Origin: Streptomyces odontomachi
GTDB lineage: Bacteria; Actinomycetota; Actinomycetes; Streptomycetales; Streptomycetaceae
Direction of reading: 5' to 3'
DNA length: 64,000 nucleotides
Assembly: GCF_024435355.1 (NCBI RefSeq)
Contig: NZ_JAMJWG010000019.1
Location: 62,001 to 126,000, forward strand
Position 1 is the stretch's first letter. Each line of letters starts with the position of its first letter. Both the position numbers and the translations under genes were made by a program. The notes beneath the pieces are model-generated. The model did no database searches. It was not told the DNA's origin and saw only the letters and a list, made by a program, of their open reading frames with translations. Below are positions 25,904 to 33,192 of the stretch, piece after piece.

Positions 25904-27045
25904 GCACGACCAGCGCGAACGGCGCGAACGGCGCGACGGGCACGGCCCGTGTCGCGGTCGACGCGTTGCAGCAGCTCACCGCCGCCGTCCTCACCGCGGT
26001 CGGCGGCATGGGCGCGACGGACGCAGCGCTGCTCGCCCGCTCGCTGGTCGAGGCCGATGCCGCCGGGGTGCACACGCACGGGGTGAGCCGGCTCGCGCCG
26101 TATGTGGTGCAGCTCGAGTCCGGGCAGGTCAACCCGCGTCCCACCGAGCGCGTACTGTCCGAGACCCCGGGCGCGATCCTCCTCGACGCGGACTCCGGCT
26201 TCGGGGCGCCGGTCGGCATCCGGGCGATCGACGCCGCCATGGACAAGGCCCGCACGACCGGTGTCGCGCTCGCCGGCGTCACCAGGGTGGCGCACTTCGG
26301 TGCGGCGGGCTTCTACACCCGGCACGCGGCCGAACACGGCTTCCTCGCCCTGGCCATGAGCACCACCTCCCCGTCGGTGGTCCCCTTCGGCGGACGCCGG
26401 CCGCGTATCGGCAACAGCCCGCTGTCGTTCGCCGCACCCGGCCGCGACCACCCCGAGCTGGTCCTCGACATGGCCCAGTCCATGTCGTCCAGGGGCCGCA
26501 TCAAGCTGTACGCGGAGTCGGGCACACCGCTCCCGGAGGGCTGGGCCATCGACGCCGCGGGACGCCCGACTCGCGATCCCGCGGCGGCCCTGGGCGGTGG
26601 GGTGCTGCCCAGCGGCGGCCACAAGGGTTCCGCGCTCTCCCTGATGGTCGAGATGCTGGCTTCCGGGCTGACCGGGGCCAACCTGACCCAGAACGTCGCC
26701 CTGTCGGGGTTCACCAGCACGCCCGCCACCAGCACCGTCGGGGATCTGGATGTGACGGTCGGCAACTGCTACCTGGTGATCGACGCCGGGGCCTTCGGGG
26801 ACGCCGCCGGAGTGCACGAGCGTGCCTCCCGGATCGCCGCGTACGTACGGGCCGCCGAACCCGCCCCAGGAGTGGAGCGGGTGCACGCCCCGGGGGACAT
26901 CGAGGCGCACCACATGGACGAGGCCCGCGCCCGTGGCATCCCGCTGCGGAGGAGGACGCTGGCCGAACTGCGCGCGCTGGCCGACGAGCACGGTGTCGCC
27001 GTGCCCAGCGCCTTCGAAGGAGGAGGCGACCATGGCAGCACCTGA
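25900..27045 (+). CDS. Ldh-type (malate/L-lactate/ureidoglycolate) dehydrogenase
   Basis: A 381-residue NAD(P)-dependent oxidoreductase of the YlbC/YiaK/malate-LDH type 2 family. It carries the conserved ADAAGVHTHGVSRL with the catalytic His, GARRVAHFG-like AGVTRVAHFG, and GHKGSALSLMVEML near the C-terminus. Family substrates include malate, lactate, ureidoglycolate, 2,3-diketogulonate and cyclic imino acids. It overlaps its neighbours on both sides (ATGA with the HD gene, 14 bp with the permease), so expression is tightly coupled. Confidence 0.85.
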   Translation: MSTTSANGANGATGTARVAVDALQQLTAAVLTAVGGMGATDAALLARSLVEADAAGVHTHGVSRLAPYVVQLESGQVNPRPTERVLSETPGAILLDADSGFGAPVGIRAIDAAMDKARTTGVALAGVTRVAHFGAAGFYTRHAAEHGFLALAMSTTSPSVVPFGGRRPRIGNSPLSFAAPGRDHPELVLDMAQSMSSRGRIKLYAESGTPLPEGWAIDAAGRPTRDPAAALGGGVLPSGGHKGSALSLMVEMLASGLTGANLTQNVALSGFTSTPATSTVGDLDVTVGNCYLVIDAGAFGDAAGVHERASRIAAYVRAAEPAPGVERVHAPGDIEAHHMDEARARGIPLRRRTLAELRALADEHGVAVPSAFEGGGDHGST

Positions 27046-28453
27046 GGACCCGGCCGGCCGGATCGATCAGGACGGCCCGGTCGGCCGGGCGGAGCGTCGC
27101 CGCACGGTGGTCGCCGCGTCCGCGGGCAACTTCGCCGAGTGGTACGACTGGGGCGTCTACGGTGTCGTCGCCACCGTCGTCGCCGACAAGTTCTTCCCGC
27201 CCGGAAACGACACCCTCGCACTGCTCAGCGCCTATGCCGTGTTCGCCATCTCGTACCTGACCCGCCCGCTCGGTGCGACCGTCTTCGGGCACATCGGCGA
27301 CAAGCTCGGCCGCAAGCGGGCGCTGTCCACCACGATCATCATCACCTGCGGTGCGACGGCACTGATCGGGTTCATCCCGACGTACGCGGTGATCGGTTAC
27401 GCCGCGCCGGTCCTGCTGCTGCTGATGCGGCTCATCCAGTCGTTCGGCACGGGCGGCGAGTACTCGACGGCGATCTCCTTCGTCTACGAGCACGGCCAGA
27501 AGGGCAGGAAGGCCACGGCCGTCGGCATGATGACGGCGATGACCTTCGGCGGCTTCATCGTCGGATCGCTGCTGGCGACGCTGCTCTCGGCCACGCTCAG
27601 CAGTGCCGCGTACGAGGCCTGGGGCTGGCGGCTGCTGTTCTGGCTGTCGCTGCCCATGGGGGTCGTCGGCCTCTACCTGCGCCGCAGGACCGCGGAGGGG
27701 CGCGAGTTCCGTCAGCTCCTCGAGGCCCAGGAGCAGCAGCGGGAGCGGCACAAGCGGCAGTCACCGGTGTGGGAGGCGCTGCGCACGCACGGGGCGCGGA
27801 TCCTCGTCTTCGTCGCGTTCCTCGGAACGTGGGCGATCATCTCGGCCACCATGACGTCGTACCTGGCGACGTTCCTCAAGGGCAACTCCGCGCTGTCCGG
27901 CACCCAGAGCTACGGCATCAACACGCTCAACTCGGTGATGGTGGTGGTCTGCCTGCTGGCCTTCTGCCCCGTCGCCGACCGCATCGGGCTGCGCCGGGCG
28001 ACGATCGTCGGGTCACTGGTGGTCGCCGTCGGCGTGGTGCCCGGCTTCGCCCTGGCAAGCAGCGGGGTGACCGCCGCATGGCTGGGTGGTGCGCTGCTCG
28101 GCCTGTGCAAGGGGGTGATGGCGGTGCCCTCGCTGCTCGCCGTGAGCCAGATCTTCCCGGCCCACATCCGGGTGACCGCCGGCGGGCTGTCGTACAACGT
28201 CGCCCAGGCGCTGCTGGGCGGCACCGCGCCACTGATCGGGGTGTGGCTCAACAGCGTCACCGGCTCCGCGCTGTTCTTCTCCTCCTATCTGGTGCTCGCC
28301 GCGCTGGTCACGCTGGTCATCACCCTGGTGTGCGGCAGGCGTTGGATCGCGGACTCGGAGTCCCACTCGGGCGACGCCGGGTCCACGACCCGGGATGCGT
28401 CAGCGGCGGCGCAGGCCGCGGCCGGTGTGCCGAACGGCATCGTGACGCGTTGA
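27032..28453 (+). CDS. MFS permease, metabolite:H+ symporter family
   Basis: A 473-residue, 12-helix transporter with the hallmark NFAEWYDWGVYG in helix 1 and the loop GHIGDKLGRKRALS, placing it with the dicarboxylate/proline-betaine symporter group. AGGAGGAGG lies 6 bases before ATG 27032, inside the end of the previous gene. The C-terminal tail is hydrophilic. It probably imports the acid oxidised by the two flanking dehydrogenases. Confidence 0.87.
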   Translation: MAAPEDPAGRIDQDGPVGRAERRRTVVAASAGNFAEWYDWGVYGVVATVVADKFFPPGNDTLALLSAYAVFAISYLTRPLGATVFGHIGDKLGRKRALSTTIIITCGATALIGFIPTYAVIGYAAPVLLLLMRLIQSFGTGGEYSTAISFVYEHGQKGRKATAVGMMTAMTFGGFIVGSLLATLLSATLSSAAYEAWGWRLLFWLSLPMGVVGLYLRRRTAEGREFRQLLEAQEQQRERHKRQSPVWEALRTHGARILVFVAFLGTWAIISATMTSYLATFLKGNSALSGTQSYGINTLNSVMVVVCLLAFCPVADRIGLRRATIVGSLVVAVGVVPGFALASSGVTAAWLGGALLGLCKGVMAVPSLLAVSQIFPAHIRVTAGGLSYNVAQALLGGTAPLIGVWLNSVTGSALFFSSYLVLAALVTLVITLVCGRRWIADSESHSGDAGSTTRDASAAAQAAAGVPNGIVTR

Positions 28454-28462
28454 CCGGGTGTC

Positions 28463-28500
28463 CGCACGAAGCGACGTACGAAACAAGGCGTCCGTACGAA
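28463..28500. repeat. Three CGNACGAA boxes before the decarboxylating dehydrogenase
   Basis: CGCACGAA (28463-28470), CGTACGAA (28475-28482) and CGTACGAA (28493-28500) lie in the 62-bp gap between the permease and the dehydrogenase. They could be an internal regulatory site or chance. Confidence 0.25.
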
Positions 28501-28515
28501 GGGGAGCAGCAGGGC

Positions 28516-29586
28516 ATGGGGCTACCGCGGTTCCGGATCGGGGTCATCGAAGGCGACGGGATCGGACCCGAGCTCGTCGAGGCGGCGCTGACCGTCGCCA
28601 GCGCGGCGGTGGAGGGCGAAGCCGTCCTGGCGTACCACCAGGAGGCGGGTGGGGCGAAGACGTACGCCGAGACGGGTGAGCCACTGAGCGCGGCGGCGCT
28701 GGAGCGCATCCGCTCGGAGTACGACGCCACGCTGAAGGGCCCCGTCGGCCTTCCGACGGTCCGCAAGCCGGACGGCACCGAGGGCGGCCTGCTGGGGGGT
28801 GTACTGCGCGGCGGGCTCGACGCGTACGCCAACGTCCGGCCGATCGCGTCCGTGCCCGGCGTCCGCACTCCGATGCGTCCCGACCTCGGGCCGATCGACT
28901 ACGTGATCGTCCGGGAGAACACCGAGGGGCTGTACCTGTCCCGCGGACTCGGCGTCGGCAACGACCACGCCAGCGCCGACCACCTGATGATGACCCGGCA
29001 CGGGGTGGAACGCGTCGTACACCGCGCGTTCGGGCTGGCGCGGGCCCGCACCGGGGCGCCCGCCGACCGGGTCAGGCGCGTCACCTGCGTGGACAAGAGC
29101 AACGTGATCCGCTCCTACGCGTTCTTCCGCCGCATCTTCACCGAGATAGCCCCCGAGTACCCCGACATCGAGACGGACTTCCGCTACGCCGACGCCGCCG
29201 GCCACGATCTCGTGCACGATCCGGGCCACTTCGACGTGCTGGTGATGGAGAACTTCCTCGGGGACATTCTCAGCGACGTGGGCGCCGCGACCATCGGCGG
29301 CCTCGGCCTCTGCCCGTCCGGGAACATCGGCGACACGAGCGCCTACTTCGAGCCGATCCACGGCTCGGCGCCCGACCTCGCCGGGCAGGACCGGGCGAAC
29401 CCCGTCTCCCAGCTCCTCTCGGCCGCGATGATGCTGGACCACCTGGGGCTCGCCGGTCCCGCGGGGCGGGTGCGGCGTGCGGTGCGGGAGGTGTTCGCCG
29501 GGGGCGAGGTCACGCTCGATGCCCGTGGCCGGCCCACGTGTGGGACGCGTGCGGTCGCGGAGCGGGTGCGCAAGCGGCTGGTCTGA
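28516..29586 (+). CDS. Isocitrate/isopropylmalate-family dehydrogenase
   Basis: A 356-residue beta-decarboxylating dehydrogenase. Substrate- and metal-binding motifs are visible: PIDYVIVRENTEGLYLSRG, CVDKSNVIRS (Lys and Asn), and MENFLGDILSDVGAATIGGLG. The NAD loop is FEPIHGSAPDLAGQDRANP. The HGSAPDLAG form indicates NAD preference. The family also covers tartrate and D-malate dehydrogenases. Because it is linked to an organic acid permease and an Ldh-type enzyme and not to leu genes, a catabolic hydroxy-acid role is more likely than leucine synthesis. ATG 28516 has GGGGAG upstream. Confidence 0.85.
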   Translation: MGLPRFRIGVIEGDGIGPELVEAALTVASAAVEGEAVLAYHQEAGGAKTYAETGEPLSAAALERIRSEYDATLKGPVGLPTVRKPDGTEGGLLGGVLRGGLDAYANVRPIASVPGVRTPMRPDLGPIDYVIVRENTEGLYLSRGLGVGNDHASADHLMMTRHGVERVVHRAFGLARARTGAPADRVRRVTCVDKSNVIRSYAFFRRIFTEIAPEYPDIETDFRYADAAGHDLVHDPGHFDVLVMENFLGDILSDVGAATIGGLGLCPSGNIGDTSAYFEPIHGSAPDLAGQDRANPVSQLLSAAMMLDHLGLAGPAGRVRRAVREVFAGGEVTLDARGRPTCGTRAVAERVRKRLV

Positions 29587-29610
29587 GCCGGCGGCTGGTC
29601 CGAGCCGGCT

Positions 29611-30402
29611 TCAGGCCGTGTCCCGGGACGCGGTGGAGGCGGCCGGGCCGCTGGAGATCCCCTGCGGCCAGTTCGCCTCGATCACGTGCAGGGCCTTGCG
29701 CATCATCGCCCTGGTGACGGCGGCGGCCAGGTCGGCGTCCCGGTAGCCGTACGCCTCCCTGAGCCGTGCGTAGTCACGGTGGGAGGCCTGCATACGGCCC
29801 GGCAGCGACAGGCCGTAGCGGCGCAGTGGGTAGATCCGCAGACCGAGGGATTCGATGATGCCGCCGACCCGGCGGTTGGGGCAGATGTCGGCCTCTGTGT
29901 GGCGGTAGTCGACCGTCGCGTAGAAGTACTCCAGGACGTTGCCCTGCTCCACCGCCACCTGCATGCGGGCCAGTGACTCGTCCAACCGGGCGATCTCCGT
30001 GTCGCTGCTGCCCTCGACGATGCAGGTACTCATCAGGGAGTAGAGGGCGGCACGGATCTGGTAGGTGTCGCGGATCTCCGCGAGGGTCAGCGAGGCGACC
30101 CGGGCACGCTTGCGCGGCGGGAGGAGCAGCAGGCCCTCGCGTTGCAGCACGGCCAGCGCCTGGTGCACGGGGGTGCGGCTGGTGCCGAACCGGCGTGCCA
30201 GGTCGACCGTGTTCAGCTCGGCGCCGGCGGCGAGACGGCCCTCGATGATGTCCGCGGCCACCCGCGTCACGATCTCCCCGACCAGCTCGCCCTGCCCGGC
30301 CAACGACCCTGCCCGGCCCAGCAGACGGGAGACGAGGGGGATGTCGTGCTGCGCGGGCGCTGGGGTGCCGGCGGCCCCGTCCGGCGTGCTGCGTTGTGCC
30401 AT
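29611..30402 (-). CDS. GntR-family regulator with FCD domain
   Basis: A 263-residue regulator. The winged helix is at about residues 40-105 (LNTVDLARRFGTSRTPVHQALAVLQREGLL), followed by an all-helical FCD ligand domain with metal-binding candidates His in VDYRHTEADIC and HRDYARL. The long proline-rich N-terminus is unusual; the start is ATG 30402. It converges on the dehydrogenase operon and is the obvious local repressor candidate for the 25205/25267 palindromes, responding to an organic acid. Confidence 0.82.
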   Translation of the reverse strand: MAQRSTPDGAAGTPAPAQHDIPLVSRLLGRAGSLAGQGELVGEIVTRVAADIIEGRLAAGAELNTVDLARRFGTSRTPVHQALAVLQREGLLLLPPRKRARVASLTLAEIRDTYQIRAALYSLMSTCIVEGSSDTEIARLDESLARMQVAVEQGNVLEYFYATVDYRHTEADICPNRRVGGIIESLGLRIYPLRRYGLSLPGRMQASHRDYARLREAYGYRDADLAAAVTRAMMRKALHVIEANWPQGISSGPAASTASRDTA

Positions 30403-30537
30403 CGCCCCAGCTTAACGGCGTGGCGGCGTGCGCACGGCCGGCTCTGAACGTGCGTACGGCGCGGTGCATTCGGCGCCGCGTGAAGACGGGTACGTGAATG
30501 GCTGACGAGGTCCCCTTCGCCGTATGAGGATGTCCCC

Positions 30538-32229
30538 ATGCCAGAGAAGAAGATCCCCCTGCCCCGAGAGGTCGCCGACGCCTACGTCGACGAGCTTGTC
30601 GCCCTCGATCCGATCACCGGCACCTTCCTCGGAGTGAAGGAGAGCGCCGGACGGCTGCCCGACCTCTCCCCGGAGGGTCAGCAGGCCGAGGCGGAGCTGG
30701 CCCGGCGGACGCTGGCGCGACTGGCCGAATCGGAGCGGCAGCCGGGCGCCGAGCGGGATGTCGAGCGTCGTTGCGCCCGCCTGCTGCGGGAACGGCTGAC
30801 CGCGTCCCTCGCGGTGCACGAGGCCGACGAGGGGCTGCGCGCCGTCAGCAACATCGGCTCCGCCGCGCACTCCGTCCGTGATGTCTTCATGCTGACGCCG
30901 ACCGAGACCGAGGAGGACTGGGCGGCGATCGCCGAGCGGCTGCGTGCGGTCCCGGCGGCGCTGGACGGCTACCGCGCCTCCCTCGCCCTGGGCCTGGAAC
31001 GCAAGCTGCCCGCCGGTCCCAGGCCCACCGGCACCTTCATCGAGCAGCTGACCGAGTGGACCGACCCGGGCGGCGCCGGCCGCGGCTGGTTCGAGGAGTT
31101 CGCGGCCGCCGGCCCGGAGGCGCTCCGCGCCGAGCTGGACAGCGCCGCCGGCGCGGCCACGGCAGGCGTCGCCGCGCTGCGCGACTGGCTGCGCGAGGTG
31201 TACGCGCCGGCGGTGGCGGACGCGCCGAACACGGTGGGCCGTGAGCGCTACGCCCGCTGGTCGCGCTACTACAACGGCACGGATCTGGACCTGGACGAGG
31301 CGTACGCGTACGGCTGGTCGGAATACCACCGCATCCTCGGCGAGATGGCGACGGAGGCGGAGAAGATCCTGCCCGGCGCGGCCACGCCCTGGCGGGCGCT
31401 GGCGTACCTGGACGAGCACGGCCGGCACATCGAAGGCGTCGACGAGGTGCGCGACTGGTTGCAGGGCCTGATGGACGAGGCCATCGAGACCCTCGACGGC
31501 ACCCACTTCGACCTCGCCGAGCGGGTCCGGCGGGTGGAGGCGCACATCGCACCGCCCGGCAGCGCCGCCGCGCCGTACTACACGGCACCGTCCGAGGACT
31601 TCTCGCGCCCCGGCCGCACCTGGCTGCCCACCATGGGCCGGACCCGTTTCCCCGTCTACGACCTGGTGTCCACCTGGTACCACGAGGGCGTTCCCGGACA
31701 CCATCTGCAACTGGCGCAGTGGGTGCACGTCGCCGGCGACCTCTCCCGCTACCAGGCCACCGTGGGCATGGTGAGCGCCAACTGCGAGGGCTGGGCGCTG
31801 TACGCCGAGCGGCTCATGGACGAACTGGGCTTCCTCACCGACCCCGAGCGGCGCCTTGGCTATCTGGACGCGCAGATGATGCGGGCGGCACGGGTCATCA
31901 TCGACATCGGCATGCACCTGGAACTGACGATCCCGGCGGACTCGCCGTTCCACCCGGGCAAGCGGTGGACGCCGGATCTCGCCCAGGAGTTCTTCGGCGC
32001 GCACAGCAGCCGCACCCCGGGCTTCGTGGCGAGCGAGCTGACCCGCTACCTGTCCGTCCCGGGCCAGGCCATCGGCTACAAGCTGGGCGAGCGGGCCTGG
32101 CTGCTGGGCCGGGAGAACGCCCGGCAGCGGCGCGGCGCCGACTTCGACCCGAAGGCCTGGCACATGGCGGCCCTGTCCCAGGGTGCCCTGGGCCTCGACG
32201 ACCTGGTGGACGAGCTGTCGCAGCTCTAG
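30538..32229 (+). CDS. DUF885 family metallopeptidase-like protein
   Basis: A 563-residue DUF885 protein. The zinc-peptidase-like motif is YHEGVPGHHLQLAQ, with downstream NCEGWALYAERLMDELG and the C-terminal PGQAIGYKLGERAWL typical of the family. It has no signal peptide, so it is cytosolic. GAGGA lies 8 bases before ATG 30538. It is divergent from the GntR gene across 135 bp and followed by a terminator. Confidence 0.88.
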   Translation: MPEKKIPLPREVADAYVDELVALDPITGTFLGVKESAGRLPDLSPEGQQAEAELARRTLARLAESERQPGAERDVERRCARLLRERLTASLAVHEADEGLRAVSNIGSAAHSVRDVFMLTPTETEEDWAAIAERLRAVPAALDGYRASLALGLERKLPAGPRPTGTFIEQLTEWTDPGGAGRGWFEEFAAAGPEALRAELDSAAGAATAGVAALRDWLREVYAPAVADAPNTVGRERYARWSRYYNGTDLDLDEAYAYGWSEYHRILGEMATEAEKILPGAATPWRALAYLDEHGRHIEGVDEVRDWLQGLMDEAIETLDGTHFDLAERVRRVEAHIAPPGSAAAPYYTAPSEDFSRPGRTWLPTMGRTRFPVYDLVSTWYHEGVPGHHLQLAQWVHVAGDLSRYQATVGMVSANCEGWALYAERLMDELGFLTDPERRLGYLDAQMMRAARVIIDIGMHLELTIPADSPFHPGKRWTPDLAQEFFGAHSSRTPGFVASELTRYLSVPGQAIGYKLGERAWLLGRENARQRRGADFDPKAWHMAALSQGALGLDDLVDELSQL

Positions 32230-32252
32230 GGGGTGTCCGACTCCCGTCGTCG

Positions 32253-32270
32253 CCCCGCCGCAGGGCGGGG
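32253..32270. terminator. GC hairpin between convergent DUF885 and SDR genes
   Basis: CCCCGCC-GCAG-GGCGGGG forms a 7-bp perfect stem with a tetraloop, 24 bp after the DUF885 stop and 8 bp before the stop of the convergent SDR gene. Probably a bidirectional terminator. Confidence 0.6.
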
Positions 32271-32277
32271 CCGCGGG

Positions 32278-33123
32278 TCAGCGGGCGAAGCCTCCCTCGG
32301 AGTTGATGACCTGCCCGGTGATCCACTCGGCTTCGTCCGTGGCGAGCCAGCCGATCAGCCGGGCCGGGTCGTCGGGCATGCCCCAGCGGCCGGCGGGGAA
32401 CATGGCGGCGACGGCGCGGTAGTCGTCCTCGGAGGCGTAGTCCGTGTCGACGGGTCCCGGATTGACGGTGTTCACCGTGACGGCGTGCGGGGCGAGCGTG
32501 GTGGCCAGGACGCGGGTCGCCGAGGCCAGGGCGCCCTTCTGCAGGGTGTAGGCGATCTCGTCGGGCATGCCGCCGCCCTGGTCCTGACCGGAGGTCATCA
32601 TGACCACCCGGCCGCCCGGTGTGCGGGGCGGCAGCGTGGCCCGCAGCCGTGCGTAGGCCTGCACGAGCAGGATCACCGAGCGGGCGTCGATCATCCAGTG
32701 GGCGTCGAGCATCGCGGCGTCGATCGTGTCGAGGGTGCCGTCCGAACCGCTGAGGGCGTGGTTGGCGACGAGGATGTCGAGCCGCCCGCCGAGTGCTTCG
32801 GCGGCGCGGTCGACCAGTTCGGCGGGTACGGCGGGGTCGGTGAAGTCGCCGGGACCGTCGACGACGCGGGCCGCCGGGTCGGCCAGCGCCTCGCGCACCC
32901 CGGCCACCACGTCCTCCGGGCGGTCGGCGCCCCAGGGCATGGCGACGTCGTGCGGCACGTGGTGGTGGACGTAGACGCTGGCGCCGTAGGCGGCGAGCCG
33001 GCGTGCGACGGCGTATCCGATGCCGCTACGGCGGCTGGCGCCGGTCACGAGCGCGGTACGCCCGCGCAGCGGCAGCGGGTCACGGCGGAGTTCGGCGGCG
33101 GAGGGGGAGGGAAGATGCGGCAT
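32278..33123 (-). CDS. Short-chain dehydrogenase/reductase
   Basis: A 281-residue SDR with the cofactor loop TGASRRSGIG, the structural VANHA motif, catalytic Ser in MMTSGQ and the Tyr-Lys pair in AYTLQKGAL. The C-terminal PGPVDTDYA and ITGQVINSEGGF follow the family pattern. The insertion HHHVPHDVAMPWGADRPED after strand 2 is longer than usual. Substrate unknown. The gene lies about 70 bp downstream of sbcC on the same strand and may be read from it. Confidence 0.85.
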   Translation of the reverse strand: MPHLPSPSAAELRRDPLPLRGRTALVTGASRRSGIGYAVARRLAAYGASVYVHHHVPHDVAMPWGADRPEDVVAGVREALADPAARVVDGPGDFTDPAVPAELVDRAAEALGGRLDILVANHALSGSDGTLDTIDAAMLDAHWMIDARSVILLVQAYARLRATLPPRTPGGRVVMMTSGQDQGGGMPDEIAYTLQKGALASATRVLATTLAPHAVTVNTVNPGPVDTDYASEDDYRAVAAMFPAGRWGMPDDPARLIGWLATDEAEWITGQVINSEGGFAR

Positions 33124-33192
33124 GGTGCCCCATCATCAGCGGCCGAACCCATGCGTGCACGTCGTTTTCGCCGGCACCGGGAGCGGTGCGCC

